In this document: positions 25,242 through 32,797 of the stretch, one piece after another
Numbering within the stretch: position 1 is the first letter of the stretch
Layout: the number at the start of each line of letters is the position of its first letter
Assembly: GCF_011040385.1 (NCBI RefSeq)
Contig: NZ_JAAIKB010000026.1
Span: 1-43,696 of the forward strand
From: Falsiroseomonas algicola
GTDB taxonomy: Bacteria > Pseudomonadota > Alphaproteobacteria > Acetobacterales > Acetobacteraceae
DNA: 43,696 nt
Direction of reading: 5' to 3'
Program-made: the position numbers and the translations under genes
Notes under the pieces: generated by a model
Databases searched by the model: none
What the model was told of the DNA's origin: nothing
The model's input: only the letters and a program-made list of their open reading frames with translations

Positions 25242-25940
25242 CTATGCGCCGCCGCTCCGCGCCATCACCCGCGCCACCGTCGTATGAGTCCAGGCACCCC
25301 TGCCCTGCGGCGTCGGCACCCCGCGCTCATTCAGCGCCCGCGCCATCGCCGCCTGACCCTCGACGCCCTCGGCCCGCAGCCGCTCCACCTCTAGCACCAG
25401 CCGATGCGCCGCCCGTTCTGCCGTCTCTCGCCGCGCCAGGGCGGCCGCAGCGGCGTCGGGTCCGGCAGCTGGCCGGTAGCCCCGGTCGCCGCCTAGCAGC
25501 CGCCCACGGGCCTTGGCGGCGGCCAGAGCGGCCCTGGTCCGCTCGGCGATCAGCTCCCGCTCCTTCTGCGCCATTGCCGCATACACCCGCATCATCAGGT
25601 CGTCCGCGCCCGGCATGTCTGCCGCCCGGATTGAGACGCCGTCCTCCAGCAGCTGCGACAGCGTATGGGCGCGGCGGGTGATCCGATCGAGCCGCGCCGC
25701 CACCAGCACTGCGCCAAGCTGCCGGCACCGCGTCAGTGCCGCCTGGAAGCCCGGCCGGCGGTCGTCCTTGCCGCTGGCGATGTCGGAATACTCGGCGACC
25801 AGGAACCAGCCCTGGCTCGCCGCGAAGGCGCGGACGGAGGCGGCCTGCGCCTCCAGCCCGAGCCCACTCTGCCCCTGCTCAGCGGTAGAGACCCGGTAGA
25901 GCCCGACCGCGTAGCGCGGCGCCGCAGCACCAGGCCGCAT
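25242..25940 (-). CDS. Serine resolvase/invertase family recombinase
   Basis: The 232-residue protein has the resolvase catalytic domain with Ser18 in VGLYRVSTAEQGQSG, then ASGKDDRRPGFQ, VAARLDRITRR, YAAMAQKERELIAERTRAAL and KARGRLLGG. A C-terminal helix-turn-helix segment (ALNERGVPTPQGRGAWTHTT) follows. The size is that of resolvases rather than large integrases. The ATG overlaps the stop of the DUF3489 gene by one base, so they are coupled. It is the second, unrelated serine recombinase of the region (the other is at 14175-15509). Confidence 0.92.
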   Translation of the reverse strand: MRPGAAAPRYAVGLYRVSTAEQGQSGLGLEAQAASVRAFAASQGWFLVAEYSDIASGKDDRRPGFQAALTRCRQLGAVLVAARLDRITRRAHTLSQLLEDGVSIRAADMPGADDLMMRVYAAMAQKERELIAERTRAALAAAKARGRLLGGDRGYRPAAGPDAAAAALARRETAERAAHRLVLEVERLRAEGVEGQAAMARALNERGVPTPQGRGAWTHTTVARVMARSGGA

Positions 25941-26692
25941 CAGCCGGCCTCGGCGATGCGGTAGATGCTGTAGGAGCCCTTCGCGCCGGTGTTGTTCGGC
26001 CCGACCTGGCGCACCCGCTCCATGACCTCCACCGCGATGCCCTGGCGCTTCTTGATGCCGGCGAAGAACCCCCGGACCGTGTGCTGCTGCCAGCCGGTCG
26101 CCTCCATGACCTGGGCGATCGTGGCGCCCTCCGGCCGGCGCAGCAGGGCCAGCACCTGCTCCTGCTTCGTGCCTTGGCGCGGTGCGCGGGGAGCGCCTGG
26201 CTCGCGGGCCGGTCGGGCGGGCTTACCGGCGACGGCAGCCTGGAGCGTGGCGATGGCGACCTCCAGCGCGCCGGGACTATCGCTGCGGGTCTCCCAGGCG
26301 GCCCGGACGGCTGTGGCGGCGTTGCGCACGCCGCTGGGGCGCTGATGCGTGGACACGGTCGCCAGGGACTCTGTGGGCGCCGTGTGGGGCGGTGTCGCCT
26401 CCGCCGCGCCGTCGCGGCCGCCGGGGGCCTCAATGGCCTGTACGGCCGCCGTAGCGGCTTCTGCGGGCCCCTGCGCCACAAGACGATAGGTAACCGGCCC
26501 GGCCTCAGTAATCCAGGCGTCGCGCTCGTCGGCGGCATCAACTTCCACCGCCTCGATCAGCGCCTTCGCGAGCAGGCTCTTGCGGACCGCCTCGCGGGCA
26601 GCGGTCGGCAGCTTGGCGGGCGGGATGGCAAGCCGCATCGGGTGCGTCGCCGCCGCGGCCAGGATCTGCGTCTGCGTGTCGGAGAGCTTCAT
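25940..26692 (-). CDS. DUF3489 domain protein
   Basis: This 250-residue protein begins MKLSDTQTQILAAAATHP with an N-terminal winged-helix-like region (RLAIPPAKLPTAAREAVRKSLLAKALIE). A long Ala/Pro/Thr-rich linker follows, then the DUF3489 C-terminal domain: KQEQVLALLRRPEGATIAQV, TGWQQHTVRGFFAGIKKR and SIYRIAEAG. Two DNA-binding-like domains joined by a flexible linker suggest a regulator or recombinase helper. The start is chosen at the ATG that begins the conserved region; an upstream extension to 26722 is possible. It overlaps the resolvase start. Confidence 0.87.
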   Translation of the reverse strand: MKLSDTQTQILAAAATHPMRLAIPPAKLPTAAREAVRKSLLAKALIEAVEVDAADERDAWITEAGPVTYRLVAQGPAEAATAAVQAIEAPGGRDGAAEATPPHTAPTESLATVSTHQRPSGVRNAATAVRAAWETRSDSPGALEVAIATLQAAVAGKPARPAREPGAPRAPRQGTKQEQVLALLRRPEGATIAQVMEATGWQQHTVRGFFAGIKKRQGIAVEVMERVRQVGPNNTGAKGSYSIYRIAEAG

Positions 26693-26787
26693 CGTCGGGG
26701 TCCTCGTGCCGCACCCGACCATCCGGGTGCTACGAGCCCGAGCCCCGCAGGCCTGGCCTGTCGGGGCGTGGCGGGGTCAGCGCCGCG

Positions 26788-27012
26788 TTACGGCGCGTAT
26801 CCGCCGCGCCGAAAGTGCTGGTCAGCAATGTCCTTCAGCTTCGCAGTGGCGTCGGCGAGCCAGGCCGCCTCGCCCCAGAGCACCGCATCAGGGTCGGCGC
26901 CGAAGTGGTCCGCGCTGGCCTGCTGCAGCTCGCCGAGCACCGCGTCGAACTCCGCCTTCCTCGCCATGAAGGCGTCGAGGCTGCGCTGCTGGTTGGCTTC
27001 CTGCTTCGTCAT
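26788..27012 (-). CDS. Small hypothetical protein at head of resolvase operon
   Basis: The 74-residue product MTKQEANQQRSLDAFMARK ends with DIADQHFRRGGYAP, is mostly helical and acidic, and has no membrane segment. GGAG lies 7 bases before ATG 27012. The gene is 95 bases upstream of the DUF3489 gene and co-directional. Its promoter region holds three copies of the AGCGAAGT octamer. Function unknown. Confidence 0.6.
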   Translation of the reverse strand: MTKQEANQQRSLDAFMARKAEFDAVLGELQQASADHFGADPDAVLWGEAAWLADATAKLKDIADQHFRRGGYAP

Positions 27013-27045
27013 CGCCGTCTCCGTCTCGCTCTCCGCGTGACGGAC

Positions 27046-27097
27046 ACTTCGCTCTACGGCGCGCGGTAGCCAAGCGAAGTCTGGAGCCAAGCGAAGT
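27046..27097 (-). promoter_or_regulatory. Cluster of three AGCGAAGT/ACTTCGCT octamers
   Basis: ACTTCGCT occurs at 27046-27053, and GCCAAGCGAAGT twice at 27069-27080 and 27086-27097 (17-base spacing between the two direct copies). They lie 34-85 bases upstream of the 26788-27012 gene. A single copy is upstream of the other recombinase operon (16070). A repressor site of the element is plausible. The rest of 27013-27233 shows no gene. Confidence 0.4.
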
Positions 27098-27233
27098 TAG
27101 TTTAGCGCGGATCCCCTCGGCAGCCCGCCTCTAGTTGTCTCAATGCCAGCCTGTCGGGTCGCCGCCAGGCGCGGACAGCGTCTATTGAAGGGGCAACATC
27201 CTGCAGCTGAAGGCTCCTTTCGAAGATCTTGCC

Positions 27234-27839
27234 TCACAGCCGCCGAAGCCGCTCCATCAGTCTCACAAGGTCAGCCAACGACTTTGTGCCCATCTTCTGC
27301 ATCACCGCGCGCCGATGGATTTTCACCGTGATTTCGCTCAAGCCCAGTTCCCACGCGACCTGTTTGTTCATCAGCCCACGCACGATCAGGCCACCGACCT
27401 CCTTCTCTCGCGGTGACAACGTCGCGTAGCGGGACTGCACATCCATCACCTCCCCGTTTGAGGCTCGACGCTCTCGATCGCGCTCGAGCGCCACCTCCAC
27501 GGCGGCCAGGATGTCAGCGTCCCGGAAGGGCTTTGCCAGGAAGTCTACGGCGCCGGCCTTCATGGCGCGTACCGACATGGGGATGTCGCCATGTCCCGTG
27601 ACGACAATGGTCGGAAGGGTGATCCCGAGCCCATTGAACTGCGCATGAAGGTCGAGGCCGTCCATGTCTGGCAGGCGCACGTCAAGAATCAGGCAGCCCG
27701 GCCGATTAACATCCCGCTCCTCGAGAAAGGACGCGACCGAGGCGTAAGCCACCGCATCTAGCCCCGTGGAACGGAAGAACCGCACAAGCGCATCACGAAG
27801 CGAGGCATCGTCCTCGAGTATGTGGATCAACGGTTCCAT
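27234..27839 (-). CDS. FixJ-family response regulator
   Basis: The 201-residue regulator has an N-terminal receiver domain ([11 protein letters not shown]; phosphoacceptor Asp53 in [23 protein letters not shown]; Lys in FLAKPFRD) and a LuxR-type helix-turn-helix from about 139 ([36 protein letters not shown]). It binds DNA on phosphorylation. It starts 2 bases after the stop of the histidine kinase gene and is the last gene of a four-gene two-component operon. Confidence 0.95.
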   Translation of the reverse strand: MEPLIHILEDDASLRDALVRFFRSTGLDAVAYASVASFLEERDVNRPGCLILDVRLPDMDGLDLHAQFNGLGITLPTIVVTGHGDIPMSVRAMKAGAVDFLAKPFRDADILAAVEVALERDRERRASNGEVMDVQSRYATLSPREKEVGGLIVRGLMNKQVAWELGLSEITVKIHRRAVMQKMGTKSLADLVRLMERLRRL

Positions 27840-27841
27840 GG

Positions 27842-29026
27842 TCAGGGTGCCGCCGGCAGCACAACGTGGAAGATTGCGCCGCCTGCGTCACCATTCGTCA
27901 CCCAGATGCGCCCGCCATTTGCCTCCGTGCACCGCCGGCAGATGGCGAGACCCACCCCCAGCCCGCCATCCTTCGTCGAGTAGAAGGGTTCGAAGATGCG
28001 GGTCAGCTGCGTCGCGGAGATGCCTGGCCCGCTATCGGCGACCTCGATGAGAACGCCATCGTCATGCGGGCACAGGCGAAGCACGACGTCCCGTCTGCCA
28101 AACGCCCCTTCAACGGCTTGCGCCGCGTTGCGCAGCAGGTTCACCAGGATCTGGCCGAGCTGGACGGGGTCTGCCAGAATCCTGGGAGTAGTGGCGGCTG
28201 CCTCCAGGTGCAGCTCAGCCCGCGCGGCGCGCATGTCGTGCTCGACCAAGCGGGTTGCGTCGTCGGCGGCGCGCCGTGCATCCACCGCAAGGGGCCGAGC
28301 CATGCTCCGTGATAGCAGAAGACGCGTGCGGTCGACGACGTCACGTGCGCGCAACGCATCTTCAATCAGCGCCACGATGGCTGCATCGGCTTCGGCGATA
28401 TCAGGGTGGAGGCGACGAAGCCAGCGCAACGCCGCCTCCGCATTGGTGACAACGGCGGCCAGGGGGTTCTTGACTTCATGGGCGATCGCCGCCGTCAGCA
28501 CATCGACGGCCGATGTCCGGAACGCGCGGTAACCCTCGCGCTCGGCCTCCGCCAACCGCGCCTGATCCGCCTTGTAGTCCGTGATATCTGCTACGCAGAC
28601 GAGCAGCCGCGCGAAGTCCGCCTCCCGCACCGGAAGCTTCGCCATGACGAGACAGTCCCGCAGCGCTCCGTCGGCGCGCCTGACATGACTCTCGACGCGC
28701 AGGAAACTGTCGCCGCGCGCCAGGGCCGAAACCCACGCAGTGAAGGTCTGCGCCGAGAATGGCACGATATCGGCTAGCCATCCGATCAGCGCGTGCCGGT
28801 GCGTGACACCCATCAGTTGCAGCGTGGCCTGATTGACATCGGTGATCCGCACGGTGCCGTGCAACCTGCTCAGCAACGCCGGCTCCTCTGCCAGTCGCGC
28901 GAGGGGGTCGTGACCTGCGGCCCGCATCGCCCCCAGTGCGGCACCCACGGCCGACCAATCCTCCTCCCAGATGGAGATGCCCGTCCGGTCCAGCGTATCG
29001 GCGAAGGGTGGCCGGGCGTTGTCCAT
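27842..29026 (-). CDS. Histidine kinase, soluble, PAS-containing (first of two paralogues)
   Basis: The 394-residue protein has no membrane segment. It starts with a short [14 protein letters not shown] motif also found in the other kinase (29408-30901), then a PAS-like sensor ([11 protein letters not shown] to [11 protein letters not shown]). The phosphoacceptor is His183 in [12 protein letters not shown], and the ATPase domain has N, G1 and G2 boxes ([26 protein letters not shown]). The arrangement resembles FixL/DctB-type kinases. Cytoplasmic signal unknown. It is followed immediately by the FixJ-like regulator, its likely partner. Confidence 0.93.
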   Translation of the reverse strand: MDNARPPFADTLDRTGISIWEEDWSAVGAALGAMRAAGHDPLARLAEEPALLSRLHGTVRITDVNQATLQLMGVTHRHALIGWLADIVPFSAQTFTAWVSALARGDSFLRVESHVRRADGALRDCLVMAKLPVREADFARLLVCVADITDYKADQARLAEAEREGYRAFRTSAVDVLTAAIAHEVKNPLAAVVTNAEAALRWLRRLHPDIAEADAAIVALIEDALRARDVVDRTRLLLSRSMARPLAVDARRAADDATRLVEHDMRAARAELHLEAAATTPRILADPVQLGQILVNLLRNAAQAVEGAFGRRDVVLRLCPHDDGVLIEVADSGPGISATQLTRIFEPFYSTKDGGLGVGLAICRRCTEANGGRIWVTNGDAGGAIFHVVLPAAP

Positions 29027-29031
29027 CGTCG

Positions 29032-29403
29032 TCAGCCGGTCTCGTCGAGCGCTTCGGTCAGGCAGCGCAGGATGGCCTCGGAATCGAAGGGCTTGCTGAG
29101 GAAGCAGCGCGCGCCATCGGCCATGGCCTGCTTGCGGATTGCCTCCTCAGGAAATGCTGTCACGATGATGACGGGAAGGTGAGGATACCGGGCTCGAACG
29201 GCGCGCTGCAGGTCGAGCCCGCTCATTCCGGGCATCTGGATGTCGGTGACGAGGCAGTCTGGCGGTGTGGGGTCGGCATCGGCAAGGAAGCTCGGCCCGT
29301 CGGCGAAAAGCTGAACAGTGTAGCCGACCGATCGGAGAAGACTGCGCAACGCCATCCGTATGCCCTGGTCGTCATCCACCACGGCGATCACACGGGCGTC
29401 CAT
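29032..29403 (-). CDS. Single-domain response regulator
   Basis: This 123-residue receiver domain has no output domain: VVDDDQGIRMALRSLL, phosphoacceptor Asp54 in LVTDIQMPGMSG, VTAFPEEAIRKQA and Lys in FLSKPFDSE. It lies 4 bases after one kinase stop and 5 bases before the next kinase start. It may pass phosphate between the two kinase systems or act as a phosphate sink. The ATG at 29403 follows directly; the upstream extension to 29514 overlaps the kinase and is rejected. Confidence 0.92.
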   Translation of the reverse strand: MDARVIAVVDDDQGIRMALRSLLRSVGYTVQLFADGPSFLADADPTPPDCLVTDIQMPGMSGLDLQRAVRARYPHLPVIIVTAFPEEAIRKQAMADGARCFLSKPFDSEAILRCLTEALDETG

Positions 29404-29407
29404 CACC

Positions 29408-30901
29408 TCAGCCCTGCACCGGCAAGGTGAAGTGGAAGGTCGTGCCTTGCCCCGGCGTGCTGTCGGCCCACAGCCTTCCACCGTGCGACTCGATGCAGTT
29501 GCGACAGATGGCAAGGCCCATCCCCATGCCGCCGGGTCGCGTGGTCTGAAAGGGCATGAAGATACGCTCCATCAATCCGGCGGCGATGCCGCAGCCGCAA
29601 TCCTGCACGTCCACCTGCACGGCCTCGGCCGCCGCATGCAGCCGGATGGTCAGGTCCCGGGGCCCGGGAACCTCTGACATCGCCTGTGCGCCGTTCAGCA
29701 GCAGGTTCACCAGTACCTGCTGGATCTGCACGGCGTCCGCGGAGACACGTGGCAATCCGGCATCGGCATCGAAATGAACGGAGATGCCGAGCTCCCTCAT
29801 CTCTCGGCCGACCACCATGATGGCATCACGCGCTGTCTCCGCTAGATCCACGAGTCGGCGGTGGCGGGGTGTGTTGCTAAGAAAGGAACGGGTGCGCGCC
29901 ACCACGTCGCGTGCCCGCGTCGCCTCCTGCATCAGTTGAGCGATCGCGGCCTCGGCCTCCGCGATCTCCGGGACCGGTCGTCGCAGCCAGCGCATGCAGG
30001 CTTCTGCGTTCAGCACGATGGCGGAAAGGGGAGAGTTCACCTCATGCGCGAGGGAAGCCGTGAGCGTACCGACGGTGATGACGCGCGACGCGCGCGCCAG
30101 TTCGGTCTCCGCGGCCACTAGGCGCGCATGGGATGCCTTGTAGCCGGTGATGTCGATGGCGGTGACGATGATGTGGCGGAACCCATCGAGGTCGGATGGC
30201 AGTTCGGCGGCGAAGAGTGTGTCGATCACGCTGCCATCCGGCCGCGTGATGTGGGCTTCCGATCGGAACACCGGCGCGCCGGCCGCCAGCGCCACCAGCC
30301 ACTGCACGAACGTCTGGTCGGTGTCCGGCAGGATGCGGTCGAGCGGACCGATGAAGTCGGCGGGGCTCCGCGCCCCCATCATCTGCACGGTGAAGGCGTT
30401 GACGTTGCGGATCGTCACCTGCCGGCGCAGCGCGCGCAGCGCGTCCGGATGGGCGGTGAAATGGGTCTGCATGTCGTGGATGCCGGCGCGCTTGAGCGCG
30501 ATGATCGCCTGCGCAACGGGGCTCCAATCCTCCTCCCAGAGGGAGACGCCAGCGCGTTCGAAGATCGCCAGCGCGCGCCTCTCCGCCCGGACCAAGCGAA
30601 GAGCAAGCAGCCCGGATCCTGCCAGCGCCAGGCAGACGGCAAGGACGCCGACGACGATGGCTGGCAGATGCCAGGCGCCGGGCGCGTCATCGCCGGCCAG
30701 GCCGAGCAGATAGCCCCCAACGGCCGCGGCCAGGACAAAGCCAAGCGCGACGAGACCCAGAGCGGTAAGACGCCCCGGCGCCCGCCGGGCAGCACTGGCC
30801 CAGGCCGGCATTCCGGTGGACGGCGTGCCGCCTTCCGCAGGCGCCGCGCCCGGCTGCCCCGGCCACAGCGAAAAAACGGGCTTCGCTGTCTCGGCCCGCA
30901 T
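29408..30901 (-). CDS. Membrane histidine kinase, PAS-containing (second of two paralogues)
   Basis: The 497-residue protein has two N-terminal membrane helices (about 45-68 and 80-100), then the VSLWEEDWSPVAQAI motif shared with the other kinase and a PAS region (VNAFTVQMMGA to AIDITGYKASHA). The His-box is SLAHEVNSPLSAIV, and the ATPase domain has NLLLNGAQAMSE, DCGCGI and GMGMGLAICR. AGGAGA 7 bases before ATG 30901 supports this start over a GTG six codons upstream. It is the first gene of the kinase-regulator-kinase-regulator operon. Signal unknown; a membrane or periplasm-adjacent stimulus is possible. Confidence 0.93.
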   Translation of the reverse strand: MRAETAKPVFSLWPGQPGAAPAEGGTPSTGMPAWASAARRAPGRLTALGLVALGFVLAAAVGGYLLGLAGDDAPGAWHLPAIVVGVLAVCLALAGSGLLALRLVRAERRALAIFERAGVSLWEEDWSPVAQAIIALKRAGIHDMQTHFTAHPDALRALRRQVTIRNVNAFTVQMMGARSPADFIGPLDRILPDTDQTFVQWLVALAAGAPVFRSEAHITRPDGSVIDTLFAAELPSDLDGFRHIIVTAIDITGYKASHARLVAAETELARASRVITVGTLTASLAHEVNSPLSAIVLNAEACMRWLRRPVPEIAEAEAAIAQLMQEATRARDVVARTRSFLSNTPRHRRLVDLAETARDAIMVVGREMRELGISVHFDADAGLPRVSADAVQIQQVLVNLLLNGAQAMSEVPGPRDLTIRLHAAAEAVQVDVQDCGCGIAAGLMERIFMPFQTTRPGGMGMGLAICRNCIESHGGRLWADSTPGQGTTFHFTLPVQG

Positions 30902-31006
30902 GGGGACGTCTCCTTCCACCTCCAGGCCCAGGGGGACCGCTGGAACGCCAGCCTAGGCCTTGCGGTGCTTCCAGCAAGACCGCTTCTGCCCCTTCAGGTC
31001 CCAGAT

Positions 31007-31030
31007 CGCCCTATACCTTCGTATAGGCGA
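31007..31030. promoter_or_regulatory. Palindrome CTATAC-CTTC-GTATAG between kinase operon and AraC gene
   Basis: CTATAC (31011-31016), loop CTTC and GTATAG (31021-31026) are extended by TCGCC/GGCGA with one unpaired C. It lies about 105 bases upstream of the kinase operon start and 65 bases after the AraC-type gene stop. It could be that gene's terminator or an operator for the kinase operon. Confidence 0.4.
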
Positions 31031-31094
31031 CAGCCAGGTCAGAGCCTTGGCAGGTTCCTGGCCCATGTCCGCAGTGGAAGCAGGCCTGGAGGCT

Positions 31095-31637
31095 TCAAAT
31101 GGCAGCAGCGTGCCGGCGCCGCCATGCGCTCGGGCTGCTGCCCGTCGCCTGGCGGAAAACACGCGACATGTGTGCCTGGTCGGCCAGGCCGCACGCCAGC
31201 GCGATCTGGGCCAAGGGCTCAGACCCCTCCAGCATCATGCGCTGCGCCTGCTCGACCCGCATGCGCAGCAGATAGCCATGTGGCGTCTCGCCGAAGCTCG
31301 CCTTGAAGGCTCGGGTGAAGTAGCTCGTGCTCAGCCGGACCGCCGAGGCCAGGTCCTCGACGCGCAAGGTCTCATGCAGGCTCACCGCGACGAGTTCGCG
31401 GACGCGGCGCTGCTGCCAGGGCGCGAGGCAGCCTGCACGGGCGGCCTGCGGCGCAGCCGTCACGGGGCGCAGCAGCGCCGTGGCGCGGGCGAGCAGCCCG
31501 CGAGCCGCAACGATGTCCCGGCCCATCTCATGGTCGGCGCGTTCGAGCAGATCGGCCAGGATCGCGGTGGCCAGATGCGGCGGCCCGCCCGGCGTAGTGC
31601 CGGCGGAGACACTAATGGGCTGGTGCTGGGTCTGCAT
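31095..31637 (-). CDS. AraC-family transcriptional regulator
   Basis: The 180-residue protein has a helical N-terminal part and the AraC DNA-binding domain (about 78-176): VAVSLHETLRVEDLASAVRLSTSYFTRAFKASFGETPHGYLLRMRV as first helix-turn-helix, then LAQIALACGLADQAHMSRVFRQATGSSPSAWRRR as the second. It lacks the usual large effector-binding cupin domain. It lies 129 bases downstream of the Bug gene on the same strand and may regulate it or neighbouring genes. Confidence 0.92.
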   Translation of the reverse strand: MQTQHQPISVSAGTTPGGPPHLATAILADLLERADHEMGRDIVAARGLLARATALLRPVTAAPQAARAGCLAPWQQRRVRELVAVSLHETLRVEDLASAVRLSTSYFTRAFKASFGETPHGYLLRMRVEQAQRMMLEGSEPLAQIALACGLADQAHMSRVFRQATGSSPSAWRRRHAAAI

Positions 31638-31766
31638 GGCTCGATTCCTTCCTTATCTCGGCGGTGCCCAATGGGCCAGGGCGACCGTGGAGGGAAAGTT
31701 GCCGGGCCAAGCCTGCGCAGCGTGAGTGAAGGCTTGCGAAGATTCGCTGCGCTGCCGCTGGCCGGC

Positions 31767-32714
31767 CTAGGGCGAGATCATGCCACGCCAACGCTCCACT
31801 TCCTGCATCGCGAGATCGGCAAGCTGCGCTGCACCGCCCGGCATCAGCGCCGCGCCCAGCGCCACCAGCGCGGCATCCAATGCCGGTTCCTGCTTCGCTG
31901 TCCGCATCGCCTCCTCCAGCCGGCGGGCGACAGCGTCGGGCAGCCCGGCCGGTGCGAAGATGCCGCACCACCCCTGCACGCGCACCGCCGGCCATCCCAG
32001 CTCCGCCGTCGTCGGCACGCCAGGCAGCAACGCTGCCCTTTCCGGGGCCGTGACAGCGAAGGGCCGCAGCACGCCATCCTCGATCTGCCCGCGGAAGATG
32101 CCGGGGTGGTAGAAGATCGCATCGACGCGGCCGGCCAGCAGGTCGGCGACCGCCTGCGCGGGGGCGTTGTAGGGCACGTGCTCGACCTGGATGCCGGTGG
32201 CGCGAGCGAAGAGGATCATGGCGAGGTGCGCCGTAGTGCCCGTGCCGGTGGATGCGAAGGAAACCGACCTGCGCCTGCCTGCCGTGAGCAGGGCGTTAAG
32301 ATCCGTGAATCGGTCGCTGCGGGCGAGCAGCACGTTCGGCGTCTCCGCATAGGGCGAGATCGGCCTGAAGTCGCGCAGCGGATCGAAACCCTGATCGGCA
32401 TAGAGGCTGGCGTTCACGCCATGCGTGCCGATCGTGCCGAGCAGCAGCGCATAGCCATCCGCTGGGGCGCGGGCGACCGTGACAGCACCGAGATTCCCGC
32501 CGGCCCCACCGCGATTATCCACCAGCACCGGCTGGTCAAGCGCGTCGCCGAGCGGGCCGATGAGCCGGCGCGCGAGCGTGTCCACGGTGGTGCCCGCTGC
32601 GAAGGGCACGACGAGGCGGATGGGGCGCGATGGCCAGCTTCCCTGGCCGAGGGCGGGGCGGGACAGCACCGCACCGAGAAGGCCGGCGGCAACGGCTCTG
32701 CGGCTGGTCGACAT
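31767..32714 (-). CDS. Bug-family tripartite tricarboxylate transporter substrate-binding protein
   Basis: The 315-residue periplasmic protein has an N-terminal export signal (MSTSRRAVAAGLLGAVL, cleavage near ALGQGS at about 23), then WPSRPIRLVVPFAAGTTVDT and VDNRGGAGGNLG, the Bug ligand-binding loops. Length is normal. It is the second Bug gene in this window, only distantly like the one at 3550. It is divergent, with 83 bases between, from a large winged-helix/STAND regulator that may control it. Confidence 0.92.
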   Translation of the reverse strand: MSTSRRAVAAGLLGAVLSRPALGQGSWPSRPIRLVVPFAAGTTVDTLARRLIGPLGDALDQPVLVDNRGGAGGNLGAVTVARAPADGYALLLGTIGTHGVNASLYADQGFDPLRDFRPISPYAETPNVLLARSDRFTDLNALLTAGRRRSVSFASTGTGTTAHLAMILFARATGIQVEHVPYNAPAQAVADLLAGRVDAIFYHPGIFRGQIEDGVLRPFAVTAPERAALLPGVPTTAELGWPAVRVQGWCGIFAPAGLPDAVARRLEEAMRTAKQEPALDAALVALGAALMPGGAAQLADLAMQEVERWRGMISP

Positions 32715-32797
32715 CGGTCGCCTCCTGTCGTCCTAGCCTGTAGCACGGCGCCGCAGCGCATCGCACACCAAACCATCGCGACGGGCGAGCCTGCCAC

